DNA from: Collinsella sp.
GTDB taxonomy: Bacteria; Actinomycetota; Coriobacteriia; Coriobacteriales; Coriobacteriaceae
Assembly (NCBI GenBank): GCA_031292915.1
Contig: JAUMSH010000084.1
Location: forward strand, 1-55,861
DNA: 55,861 nt
Reading direction: 5' to 3'
Part shown: positions 7,860 through 16,273 of the stretch, piece by piece
How positions within the stretch are numbered: position 1 is the stretch's first letter
Layout: each line of letters opens with the position of its first letter
The notes under the pieces: generated by a model
Seen by the model: only the letters and a program-made list of their open reading frames with translations
Databases searched by the model: none
Told to the model about the DNA's origin: nothing
Made by a program: the position numbers and the translations under genes

Positions 7860-7917
7860 CCGGCACTTGGGGACGTTCCTTTTCTGCCGGCAGTTAAGGA
7901 ACGTCCCTAAGTGCCGG
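7860..7917. repeat. Long intergenic palindrome (type B)
   Basis: Arms 7860-7881 and 7896-7917 pair over 21 of 22 bases (core GGGACGTTCCTT). The 14-base loop contains the self-complementary CTGCCGGCAG, so the whole can fold into one nearly continuous hairpin. Part of it recurs at 1129-1159. No T-run follows. The right arm ends 4 bases before the ribosome site of the next gene. Confidence 0.85.
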
Positions 7918-7934
7918 GTTTTGAGGAGGTTGGC

Positions 7935-8855
7935 ATGCTCAATGCGATGATTTGGGCGCTTGCCTGTTTTGGTGTTGTTGCTGCCGATATTGCCCTGAGC
8001 ATGGTTCTGTTTTCAGTTCTCGATGCCGTGTCGGTGCTGACGGGCTATCCGATCGACAATCTCGATATCCAATGGTTCCAGGCTGCCGCTCAGACGGCGT
8101 CATTTTTGATGGCGCTGCTGTGGTGGCGTTATCTGTGGCCCCGCTCCTTCATGGCGCGCCGGCAAGGCGAGCGCCCGCTCGGTGGGGGAGCAAGCGCGGC
8201 ATGGAAGCGCATTGCCTGCGTTGTTGTGATCGGCCTATCCATGCAGGTGGTCATTAGCTACCTATGCGACGGCGTGCTGTCGCTGCTGCCCGAGGTCGCG
8301 GCAGACTATAGCGAGCTCGTCGAGGAAACGGGCATGGGCGATACCAGCCTTCTTGCCGTCCTGACTACGGTGCTTGGCGCGCCGTTTTGCGAGGAACTGC
8401 TGGTGCGCGGCATCATCTTTGAGTTTTCGCTGCGTGCGTTTAATCCACAGTGCCGTCCGCTCTGGAAACGCCGGCGCCGCGCGAACGCGCAAGACGGCGC
8501 TATAGTGCCCTGGGCGGCCCCGAGTACCTGGGGCGTCGCCGCGGCAATCGTGCTGCAGGCGGCGGTCTTCGGCTTTATGCATATGAACTGGGTACAGGGC
8601 TGCTATGCGGGCGCTGCCGGCCTCATTTTTGGCTGGGTGCTCGTGACGACTGGAAAGCTTCGCTACACGATCCTGCTGCACTTTGTCTTTAATGCCGGGT
8701 CGTATCTCATGGGGCTGCTGTGGTTTGTGAGCACACCGCTCGACCTTGTGGTCACGGTTGGCATCGCCGGCTTTGTGCTGGTAGAGGCGATGCGCTCGCT
8801 GCTCCGGTCGTGCATTCCTGCGCCACGCGAAGCTGATCGGCCTGATTATCAATGA
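7935..8855 (+). CDS. CPBP family intramembrane metalloprotease
   Basis: A 306-residue polytopic membrane protein with several hydrophobic helices. It carries the CPBP (Abi/CAAX protease) signatures EELLVRG near residue 153 (EExxxR) and FGFMHMNW near 212 (FxxxH), both needed for catalysis in the family, followed by a further hydrophobic helix with LHFVFNAGSY. Bacterial CPBP proteins process membrane-embedded substrates or bacteriocin-related peptides; the substrate here is unknown. ATG 7935 follows GAGGAGG with 6-base spacing; an in-frame GTG at 7911 lies inside the palindrome and is unlikely. It is convergent with the AraC gene. Confidence 0.88.
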   Translation: MLNAMIWALACFGVVAADIALSMVLFSVLDAVSVLTGYPIDNLDIQWFQAAAQTASFLMALLWWRYLWPRSFMARRQGERPLGGGASAAWKRIACVVVIGLSMQVVISYLCDGVLSLLPEVAADYSELVEETGMGDTSLLAVLTTVLGAPFCEELLVRGIIFEFSLRAFNPQCRPLWKRRRRANAQDGAIVPWAAPSTWGVAAAIVLQAAVFGFMHMNWVQGCYAGAAGLIFGWVLVTTGKLRYTILLHFVFNAGSYLMGLLWFVSTPLDLVVTVGIAGFVLVEAMRSLLRSCIPAPREADRPDYQ

Positions 8856-8857
8856 CT

Positions 8858-9850
8858 TTAACTAGACCGATGCGCCCTGAATACACCTGGCGTTTCGCCG
8901 AATGCTTCTTTGAATTTTGAGTAAAAGAATGACATGTTGGAGATGCCGACTTTTCGGGCTACATACTGCACGCTGCGCTCGGTGTTGTTGAGAAGATATG
9001 CCGCCTCTGTGAGCTGCTGGTTGAGCTTGATTTGCGAAAACGTTTTGCCGGTTTTTTGCTTGATCAAGCTGCTGAGATAGCTGGTGCTATAACCCGTATC
9101 GCTCGCAATGCTTTCGAGCGTGCAGTCGCCGTAGCTTCGCTCAATATGATTCAGAATCGACACGATGCGCTCGTCCGACATGATTGCCTGGTTATCAGTT
9201 GCAGAGCGTCGGTACAGTCCTCGAATGAGAACAAGGAATAGGCTGACGGCGAGGTGCCTCATGAGTTCATTAGAGTAGGCATCTTTAAAGTGATATTCGA
9301 TAAAGAGCATCTCGATGAGGCGTCGCGCATGTCGGGCGTATTCCTCTGGGAGAATGAGATATTTGCGGGCCTCACGGTTTTTGGACACAAAATCAAATAG
9401 GAGATTCGTTAATGGTGACGCGCCGGGTAGCTGGCTCAGGAACAACGAATCGAACATTTCTTTTTTGAAGACGATTGAAATGACGATATCGTGCTCGCCC
9501 TTAACGTACGGAACGCTTCTGACTACGCCAGTGTTGCAAATGAGCACGTCACCCTTTTTAAGGAGTAGTCGCCGTCCGTTGACGATAAACGTGCAGACGC
9601 CGTCGTACACGTAGTTGAGCTCCATATCCCGATTGATATGAGGAGGAATGTCGGTAAAGCGCGACTCCTTGATAAGGCCCACGGGGTTTTCGTCGAGAGT
9701 TTCTTTCCAATCAAACAGATAGACTTCTTCGCCGTTAATGGTTGTGGTTTCCACCCTGTTATATCGCGGGCTGAGCTCTCCCGGATGCGTGCGATGCCAC
9801 TCTTCGGTCTCGGTATGCGTATAGAGCAGCTGTTTGAGATTCGAATCCAT
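8858..9850 (-). CDS. AraC family transcriptional regulator
   Basis: A 330-residue regulator. The N-terminal half looks like a cupin ligand-binding domain (around residues 50-130). The C-terminal ~100 residues form the double helix-turn-helix of AraC/XylS proteins (IASDTGYSTSYLSSLIKQ and the second helix around VARKVGISNMSFFYSKFK, ending GETPGVF). It is divergent from the family-1 glycosidase and PTS permease, so it most likely controls their promoter in response to a beta-glucoside or its phosphate. The gene ends 2 bases from the convergent CPBP gene. Codon use is less G+C-biased than neighbours, as in the adjacent glycosidase, so the sugar cluster may have been acquired as a unit. Confidence 0.9.
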   Translation of the reverse strand: MDSNLKQLLYTHTETEEWHRTHPGELSPRYNRVETTTINGEEVYLFDWKETLDENPVGLIKESRFTDIPPHINRDMELNYVYDGVCTFIVNGRRLLLKKGDVLICNTGVVRSVPYVKGEHDIVISIVFKKEMFDSLFLSQLPGASPLTNLLFDFVSKNREARKYLILPEEYARHARRLIEMLFIEYHFKDAYSNELMRHLAVSLFLVLIRGLYRRSATDNQAIMSDERIVSILNHIERSYGDCTLESIASDTGYSTSYLSSLIKQKTGKTFSQIKLNQQLTEAAYLLNNTERSVQYVARKVGISNMSFFYSKFKEAFGETPGVFRAHRSS

Positions 9851-10003
9851 GGGGTGCTCCAGGGGTGAACGGTAGAATCGATGCCTTAAACGGTATTATA
9901 TCTAAAAAAATGTTATAAACCCACGCTTTCTATGCGATATCTTATGCATCTTGTTCTTCCTAGTATTGGGTTATCCGCTGGAGCATCCGATCAAGGAGGG
10001 CAA
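9851..10003. promoter_or_regulatory. Divergent promoter region between AraC gene and GH1 gene
   Basis: This 153-bp spacer is A+T-rich at 9886-9930. On the minus strand a TATAAT-like -10 box (complement of 9895-9900) could serve the AraC gene. No clear -35 box was found for either direction. Confidence 0.4.
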
Positions 10004-11482
10004 ATGAGTAAGTTAAAACATGGGTTTGACTCCGACTTTTTATGGGGCGGAGCCATATCGTGCTCGCAGGCCGATGGCGCTTGGAATGAGGGCGGAAAGG
10101 GAAAGTCGACGCAGGATTGTCGATGGCTGGATGGTACCTGGACTCATGACCAGATTGAGGACAAGCATCAAAACAACCCCTTCTGCCATGACGAACTAAT
10201 GAACGCTCTCGCAGATGATGGTGTTGAGTTCTACCCGTTTAGGCGTGGCAACGACTTCTATCATCACTATCGTGAGGACATCGCGCTTTTTGCGGAGATG
10301 GGTCTCAAGCTGTTCCGCACCTCTATTTGCTGGAGCCGAATCTATCCTAACGGAGATGACCTTGAGCCTAACCGCGAAGGCATCGAGTGGTATCGAAGCA
10401 TGCTGGGTGAGTGCAAAAAGCACGGCATTAAGACCTTCGTCACCATGCTCCACTATGACATCCCGGTAAATCTTGTCACCACATATGGGGGATGGAAGAA
10501 TCGCAAGACGATTGATTTCTTCGCCCGCTATGTCGAGACAATCGTTACGGAATTGGGCGATCTGGTCGATTTCTGGCTGCCTTTTAACGAGTTCAATGCA
10601 GCGCGTTTTTCGCCTTGGGACGGGGTCTGTCTGGTCAAAGACGAAGAGGGGGAGAACTTCGATCGAGCCATCTTCCAGTGCCTGCACCACGAGTTCGTTG
10701 CCAATGCGCGTGCCGTCGAGATTGTCCATCGTCTTTCACCCGATACTCCCGTTGGCGGCATGATCGCTCGATTCTGTACGTATCCCGCCACCTGCCGTCC
10801 CGAAGATAACATGCAGGCTATTCACGACGACCAGTATTCCAACTGGTTCTATACGGATGTGATGGCTCGTGGAAAATATCCCGCTTATATGAATCGCTAT
10901 TTCGACGCGTGCGATATCGAGATTCAAATGGAACCGGGCGATGAAGAGCTCATCGCTCGCAACACGGTCGACTTCCTGGCCTTCTCGTACTACTTTTCCC
11001 AGGTATCCACCTGCGATCAGGGATGGGAGAAGACTGCGGGTAATCTGGTCATGGCAAACAAGAACCCTTATCTCGAGACGAGTGAGTGGGGTTGGCAGCT
11101 CGATCCCATTGGTCTGAGGGTTACCCTTAACCAGATGTATGACCGCTATGGGCTGCCCCTGTATATCGCCGAGAACGGCCTCGGTACATCTGATGTAGTC
11201 GAGGAGGATGGCAGCATCCACGACGAGTATCGAATCGATTATTTGCGCCAGCACATAAAGTGCCTTAAGGAAGCAGTGATCGATGGCGTTGACGTGCGCG
11301 GATACATGATCTGGGGATTCATTGACCTTGTTGCCTGCGGTCCTCTTACGATGGACAAGCGCTACGGGCTTATCTATGTCGATCTGGATAATTGCGGCAA
11401 CGGCACTGCGGAGCGCTCGCGTAAAGACTCTTTCTATTGGTATCAGAAATGTATCGCCACTAATGGCGAGGATCTTGGGTAG
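10004..11482 (+). CDS. Family 1 glycoside hydrolase, probable 6-phospho-beta-glucosidase
   Basis: A 492-residue cytoplasmic GH1 enzyme. The N-terminal signature FLWGGAISCSQADGAW, the acid/base segment PFNEFN near residue 193 and the nucleophile motif IAENG near 388 are present, so both catalytic glutamates are kept. It is followed directly by a PTS EIIBC gene, which fits hydrolysis of imported phosphorylated beta-glucosides. ATG 10004 has an AAGGAGGG ribosome site; an upstream ATG at 9932 would add 24 unlike residues. The sugar (cellobiose, arbutin, salicin or other) cannot be told. Likely controlled by the divergent AraC protein. Confidence 0.92.
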   Translation: MSKLKHGFDSDFLWGGAISCSQADGAWNEGGKGKSTQDCRWLDGTWTHDQIEDKHQNNPFCHDELMNALADDGVEFYPFRRGNDFYHHYREDIALFAEMGLKLFRTSICWSRIYPNGDDLEPNREGIEWYRSMLGECKKHGIKTFVTMLHYDIPVNLVTTYGGWKNRKTIDFFARYVETIVTELGDLVDFWLPFNEFNAARFSPWDGVCLVKDEEGENFDRAIFQCLHHEFVANARAVEIVHRLSPDTPVGGMIARFCTYPATCRPEDNMQAIHDDQYSNWFYTDVMARGKYPAYMNRYFDACDIEIQMEPGDEELIARNTVDFLAFSYYFSQVSTCDQGWEKTAGNLVMANKNPYLETSEWGWQLDPIGLRVTLNQMYDRYGLPLYIAENGLGTSDVVEEDGSIHDEYRIDYLRQHIKCLKEAVIDGVDVRGYMIWGFIDLVACGPLTMDKRYGLIYVDLDNCGNGTAERSRKDSFYWYQKCIATNGEDLG

Positions 11483-11493
11483 GAGTGATTGTC

Positions 11494-12864
11494 GTGGCAG
11501 ACAAGAAGGAACTGGCCGCTCGTGTCCTCGAGCTCGTGGGCGGCGCCGATAACGTTGTTATGGCAACGCACTGCATTACAAGGCTCAGATTCAACCTGAA
11601 GGACGATAGCAAGGCAGACCTTGAGGCCCTTAAGACGCTTGACGGCGCCTTGGGCGCGCAGGTTAAAGACGGACAGTGGCAAGTTATCATCGGCGCCAGC
11701 GTGGGGTCGGTATATGACGAATTGGAGCCCATGCTAGGTGACAGGATGGGTGGCGAGGTCTCCGCCGACGCCGAGCAGCCTGAGCTCCAAAAAGGTTCGG
11801 CTCGCGTATTCGATATCATCACCGGCATCTTCTCCGCTATCATTCCCGCGCTGGTGGCGGGAGGTATCGTAAAGGGCATCCTGGCTGCTATCGCGGCTTT
11901 TGGAATCGACACGGGTGCCGGCGACTTTGCGATATTCAATATGATTTCGGATATCCCGTTCTACTTCTTGCCGTTTTTGCTGGCAATGTCTACAGCTGAT
12001 AAGTTCCGAGTCAACCGTTCGCTTGCGCTTTGTGTTGCCGGATCGCTGATGTACCCGACCATTGTCAACGCTGTCGGTACGGGCGAGACGCCTCTTGCGC
12101 TGTTCGGTTTTACGGTGCCGATTTTTAGCTACGCCGATTCCGTGTTCCCGGTCATCTTTGGCGTCATTGGCTTGTCCTTTGTATATCGCGCAATCGACAA
12201 GGTCGTGCCGGATCTTTTTAAGCTCGTTGTCGTCCCGGCACTCTCCCTTGCTATCGTGATTCCGGTCAACCTGTTTGTGCTCGCTCCGATTGGTGCCTGG
12301 TGCGGTCTTGGTCTCGCCAACGGTATCGTTTGGCTATTCTCGACGTTGGGCCCTGTTGCCGGTTTTCTGCTGGGCTTCTTTATGCCGCTTATTGTGCTCT
12401 TCGGCATGCATCAGTCAACGAGCCCTATCCAGATTTCCAATATCGCAACGCTTGGGTATGACTATCTGCTCCCGATCTCTTTCTGCCATAACCTCGCCGA
12501 AAGCGGTGCGTCTTTTGGTGCGGCCCTGCGCATGACCGACGAAAAGCTCAAGTCCGCTGCAATGACGTGCGCCTTCTCAGCATTTATGGGAATTTCCGAG
12601 CCCGCCTTGTTTACCGTTCAGGTTCCTAACAGGACTCCGCTTATCGCTGCGATGATCGCGGATGGCATTGGCGGTGCGCTTACCGTTGTTCTCGGCGCAA
12701 AGTGCTTCGGCTTTGTTATGCCCGGCATTACCTCGTTGCCCGTTTATGCCGATCCAAGCGGCAATCCCATGAACCTGATCATGATTGTCGTCTGCATCGC
12801 TTTGACTTGGGTTATCTCTGCGGCGCTCTCGTTTGCGCTCTATGGTCGTTTTGACAAAAAGTAA
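11494..12864 (+). CDS. PTS beta-glucoside-type transporter subunit EIIBC
   Basis: A 456-residue permease. Residues 1-90 are an EIIB domain with the phosphorylated Cys at 27 in HCITRLRF; the rest is a multi-helix EIIC channel (around 105-450) with the conserved FGMHQSTSPIQ and GISEPALF segments. It imports and phosphorylates a beta-glucoside-type sugar. The EIIA domain present in BglF-type proteins (about 620 residues) is missing and must come from another gene. GTG 11494 is preferred (AGGAG with 8-base spacing, product starts MADKKELAARV); GTG 11485 is alternative. It lies 11 bases behind the glycosidase and ends in a strong terminator. Confidence 0.9.
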   Translation: MADKKELAARVLELVGGADNVVMATHCITRLRFNLKDDSKADLEALKTLDGALGAQVKDGQWQVIIGASVGSVYDELEPMLGDRMGGEVSADAEQPELQKGSARVFDIITGIFSAIIPALVAGGIVKGILAAIAAFGIDTGAGDFAIFNMISDIPFYFLPFLLAMSTADKFRVNRSLALCVAGSLMYPTIVNAVGTGETPLALFGFTVPIFSYADSVFPVIFGVIGLSFVYRAIDKVVPDLFKLVVVPALSLAIVIPVNLFVLAPIGAWCGLGLANGIVWLFSTLGPVAGFLLGFFMPLIVLFGMHQSTSPIQISNIATLGYDYLLPISFCHNLAESGASFGAALRMTDEKLKSAAMTCAFSAFMGISEPALFTVQVPNRTPLIAAMIADGIGGALTVVLGAKCFGFVMPGITSLPVYADPSGNPMNLIMIVVCIALTWVISAALSFALYGRFDKK

Positions 12865-12893
12865 CGACGTTTTGAGATAGACAATATTAATCG

Positions 12894-12945
12894 GCCGCTC
12901 GCCGGGGAATCGTTCTGCGACGCCCCGGCGAGCGGCATTTTATTG
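12894..12945. terminator. Bidirectional terminator between PTS gene and ygiQ
   Basis: A perfect 14-bp stem (12894-12907 with 12923-12936) is followed by ATTTTATT on the plus strand and preceded by AATATTAA, which gives a T-rich tail on the minus strand. It lies between convergent genes. Confidence 0.9.
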
Positions 12946-12990
12946 GTGGGGCGTGTCGTGTCGCCAACGGCGGCATGCCGCCTCGCCGCG

Positions 12991-15138
12991 CTAGTTGCGG
13001 CGACCGCCTCCGTTGGCGCCCTGACGCCCCTGTGCCGCGCGATTGCGACCGGCAGTGTTCTGCGCGCGGGACATACCGCCGTATCCTTTGCTGCCCTTAG
13101 ACCCCTTGCCGGCACCGGCGGCGCCACCGTGGGCCTTGCCGCCCTTCTTGCCAGTGCCGTGTCCGCCGCCGGCAGACGTCTCGCCCGGGCGTGGCGGCAC
13201 GGGGCGAATCAGGCAATGCTTGGTGTAGCCGATCAGGTCGCGACGCCCGGCCTTCTCCAGCGCCTCGCGCACGAGCTTGTAGTTCTCGGGTTTGCGATAC
13301 TGAATCAGCGCGCGCTGCATGGCCTTTTCGTGCGGGTCGCGCGCCACATAGATCGGCTCCATGGTGCGCGGGTCCACGCCGGTGTAGTACATGCACGTCG
13401 ACATGGTGGACGGTGTGGGGTAGAAGTCCTGCACCTGCTCGGGCATGTAGCCCATGTCGCGCACGGCTTCGGCAAGGTCCACGGCTTCCTTCATGGTCGA
13501 GCCGGGGTGGCTCGAGATCAGATACGGCACCACGTACTGCTTGAGTCCGTATTCGCGATTCAAGCGTTCAAATTTACGGCAGAATGCGTCGTAGACAGCT
13601 CGGCTCGGCTTGCCCATCACGGACAGTACCGCGTCGCTCACGTGCTCGGGCGCTACGCGCAGCTGGCCCGAGACATGGTGTTCCAGCAGCTCGCGTAAAA
13701 ACTCGTCCGAGGCATCGGCCATGGTGTAGTCAAAACGGATGCCGCTGCGCACGAAGACCTTCTTGACGCCCGGCAGCTGGCGCAGGTCGCGCAGCAGCTG
13801 CGTGTAGCCGGTCTCGTCGACCACCATGTTCTTGCACACGCTCGGCCACAGGCAGCGCTTGTTCTTGCACACGCCGTGCTTGAGCTGCTTGTCGCAGGCG
13901 GGGCGGCTAAAGTTGGCCGTCGGTCCGCCCACGTCGTTGATATAGCCCTTAAACTCGGGATCGCGCGTGAGCAGCTCGGCCTCGCGCATGATCGAGTCGT
14001 GGCTGCGCATCTGCAACACGCGGCCCTGGTGGAAGGTGAGGGCGCAAAACGAGCACTCACCAAAACAGCCGCGGTTGGAGCTTATGGAAAACTTGATCTC
14101 AGCAAAGGCCGGCACGCCGCCCGCCGCGTCGTAGTCGGGATGCCAATCGCGTGCGTAGGGGAGCTCGGCCACCTCGTCCATCTCGTCGGTGGTGAGCGTC
14201 GCCGACGGCGGGTTCTGCACCACGTACACGCTGTTGGGATATGGCTCTACCAGGCGATGCCCGGTGATGGGGTCCATATTCTGCTGCTGCACGTTAAAGC
14301 TGCGTGCGTAGTTGAGCTTGTCAGCGGCAAGGTCGTCCCAGCTGGGCAGCAAGTCGTAGTCGTAGACCTCGTCGAGCGAACCCGTGCGGTAAACGGTGCC
14401 GTTGATATAGGTAATCTGATCGATGGGCAGCCCCGCGTCGAGCGCGTCGGCGATCTCGACGATCGCGTGCTCGCCCATACCGTAGATGAGGATGTCGGCG
14501 CCCGAGTCGAGCAGTACCGAGCGCTTGAGCTTGTCCTGCCAGTAGTCGTAGTGGGCCAGGCGGCGCAGGCTCGCCTCGATGCCGCCGATGATGATGGGGG
14601 CGTCCTTGAACGTCTGACGGATGAGATTGCCGTAGACCGTGACAGCTCGGTTGGGACGGCGCCCCTCCTCGCCGCCGGGGGTATAGGCGTCGGTGTGGCG
14701 GCGGTGCTTGGTCACCGAATAGTGGTTGACCATGGAGTCCATGTTGCCGGCACTGACCAAAAAGCCCAGGCGCGGCTCACCGAGCACGCTGATGCTGGCG
14801 GGATCGGTCCAGTCGGGCTGGCAGATGATGCCCACTTTGTAGCCGTGCGCGTCGAGTACACGGCTGATGATAGCCATGCCAAAGCTCGGATGGTCCACGT
14901 AGGCATCGCCGCAGATGTAGACAAAGTCGCACTGGTCCCAGCCGCGCGCATCCATATCGGCGCGGCTGACGGGGAGGAACTTATCGCGGCCCGGTCGCCA
15001 GGGGCGGGCGGGCGTCGCTTGGGAATGCTTGGTGCGGGCGACCGTGGCCTGCGCCTTACCGCCGCGCTTTTGCTGCTGGCCCTGTTTGCCCTGCTGACTG
15101 CGCTGGTTGTTCTGAGCGTGCTGAGGCTTTTTTGCCAC
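12991..15138 (-). CDS. ygiQ: YgiQ family radical SAM protein
   Basis: A 715-residue UPF0313/YgiQ protein. The radical SAM cluster motif CFGECSFC lies near residue 356, preceded by a long N-terminal domain with the family's GGIEASLRRLAHYDYWQ segment. The reaction of this family is not established. The start is GTG at 15138, behind GGGAGGG; extending the frame to 15303 adds no conserved sequence. Two low-complexity parts flank the core: a Gln/Lys-rich N-terminus and a Gly/Lys/Ala/Arg-rich tail of about 65 residues, which may bind nucleic acid. It converges on the PTS gene and shares its terminator. Confidence 0.9.
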   Translation of the reverse strand: MAKKPQHAQNNQRSQQGKQGQQQKRGGKAQATVARTKHSQATPARPWRPGRDKFLPVSRADMDARGWDQCDFVYICGDAYVDHPSFGMAIISRVLDAHGYKVGIICQPDWTDPASISVLGEPRLGFLVSAGNMDSMVNHYSVTKHRRHTDAYTPGGEEGRRPNRAVTVYGNLIRQTFKDAPIIIGGIEASLRRLAHYDYWQDKLKRSVLLDSGADILIYGMGEHAIVEIADALDAGLPIDQITYINGTVYRTGSLDEVYDYDLLPSWDDLAADKLNYARSFNVQQQNMDPITGHRLVEPYPNSVYVVQNPPSATLTTDEMDEVAELPYARDWHPDYDAAGGVPAFAEIKFSISSNRGCFGECSFCALTFHQGRVLQMRSHDSIMREAELLTRDPEFKGYINDVGGPTANFSRPACDKQLKHGVCKNKRCLWPSVCKNMVVDETGYTQLLRDLRQLPGVKKVFVRSGIRFDYTMADASDEFLRELLEHHVSGQLRVAPEHVSDAVLSVMGKPSRAVYDAFCRKFERLNREYGLKQYVVPYLISSHPGSTMKEAVDLAEAVRDMGYMPEQVQDFYPTPSTMSTCMYYTGVDPRTMEPIYVARDPHEKAMQRALIQYRKPENYKLVREALEKAGRRDLIGYTKHCLIRPVPPRPGETSAGGGHGTGKKGGKAHGGAAGAGKGSKGSKGYGGMSRAQNTAGRNRAAQGRQGANGGGRRN

Positions 15139-15390
15139 GATCCCTCCCGGTGTTTGTATGCTGCACGTAATTGTAACCAGTCTTTTTGGGACGGGGCTAA
15201 AAAGACTGGGGGAGTACATGAGCTGGGGATCGGCGCGTCGATGCGGGGATCGTTTGTTTCCAGACTGTGTATCTGCGCGTTGGAGAACCCGTCTCGCGCG
15301 CACGCCATGTTGTCAATGGGTTACAGTATGAACGGCGGCTATGTTTCCGCCAACGCACGAGAGAGTCGTCAACAAGGAGGATGCACGACG

Positions 15391-16107
15391 ATGCAGCGTG
15401 CCAAACAGATATCGGAGTCTATTGAGCTGGGCATCATCTTGGCGCTCGCCGGTGGCTTTATGGACGTCTATTCGTACATTGGGCGCGATCATGTTTTCGC
15501 CAACGCGCAGACAGGCAACATCCTGCTCGTGGGCGTGAGCATCTCGGAGGGCAACTGGGCACTTGCGGGACGCTACTTCTTCCCCGTGGTGTCGTTTGCC
15601 GTGGGCATTATGCTTGCCGACCTGGTGCATGAGCGGTTTGGCAGCGTGATTCACTGGCGCCAGGTAACGGTGTTCTTTGAAGCCGTCATCTTGCTGGGCG
15701 TGAGCTTTATCCCGGGTGGCAATTTCAACCTGCTCGCCAACTGCCTCACCTCGTTTGCCTGCGGCATGCAGGTCGAGAGCTTCCGCAAGATCCACGGTCA
15801 CGGCATCGCTACGACCATGTGCATCGGCAACTTGCGCAACGCGCTGCAAAACGTGGACGATTACATCATCACCCACAGGCGCGGCTTTTTGGAAAACGGC
15901 CTGCTGTACTTTGGCGTGATCTTTACCTTTGTGTTTGGCGCCGTGTTGGGCAACTGGTGCATTGAGCGCATGGGCCTGCACGCCATCGTCGTGGCGAGCG
16001 TGCTGCTGTTTGTCGCGTTTGCCATCATGTTCATCGACCGCGAGCGCGACTTGCGCTTACGCTGGAAGGTTGCGGCCGAGGCTTGGAAAGAGGGCTGCCG
16101 AAAGTAA
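15391..16107 (+). CDS. YoaK/DUF1275 family membrane protein
   Basis: A 238-residue protein with about six hydrophobic helices and the family's N-terminal pattern GGFMDVYSYIGRDHVFANAQTGN, followed by ACGMQVESFRKIHG in mid-protein. YoaK/DUF1275 proteins are integral membrane proteins of unknown function, sometimes described as permease-like. ATG 15391 lies 10 bases behind AAGGAGG; the ATG directly after that site is out of frame. It is transcribed alone, divergent from ygiQ, and ends in a hairpin terminator. Confidence 0.88.
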   Translation: MQRAKQISESIELGIILALAGGFMDVYSYIGRDHVFANAQTGNILLVGVSISEGNWALAGRYFFPVVSFAVGIMLADLVHERFGSVIHWRQVTVFFEAVILLGVSFIPGGNFNLLANCLTSFACGMQVESFRKIHGHGIATTMCIGNLRNALQNVDDYIITHRRGFLENGLLYFGVIFTFVFGAVLGNWCIERMGLHAIVVASVLLFVAFAIMFIDRERDLRLRWKVAAEAWKEGCRK

Positions 16108-16110
16108 CCG

Positions 16111-16150
16111 AATGCGGCAAAGGGGCTGTCCCTTCGCCGCATTATTTTTC
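16111..16150 (+). terminator. Terminator after YoaK-like gene
   Basis: Stem AATGCGGC (16111-16118) with GCCGCATT (16136-16143), an inner AAGGG/CCCTT pairing, then ATTTTTC. Confidence 0.85.
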
Positions 16151-16156
16151 ATCATC

Positions 16157-16174
16157 TGTTGAAACGCTTTAACA
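16157..16174. promoter_or_regulatory. LacI-family-like operator upstream of fucO
   Basis: The 18-mer TGTTGAAACGCTTTAACA is symmetric at 14 of 18 positions around a central CG, the style of LacI/GalR operators. A related inverted AAAGCGTT half-site lies at about 16208-16215. Spacing does not fit a strict CcpA cre site. The regulator is not in the window. Confidence 0.55.
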
Positions 16175-16273
16175 ATTTTGACGTTCTCACGCGTTTTTTT
16201 GTTTCAAAAGCGTTAGGATGGGACTCATAGCGTGGGGCGTAATGGGTGCCCCGCACACGATGGGAGGCTATCA

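Noticed and set aside
13876..16107. Long plus-strand frame joined to the YoaK-like gene
   Set aside because: The first 500 codons are antisense to ygiQ and not protein-like; the real start is ATG 15391 with its ribosome site.
16157..16174. CcpA cre site at fucO
   Set aside because: The TGnnAnCG spacing is one base short of the cre consensus; a general LacI-family operator fits better.
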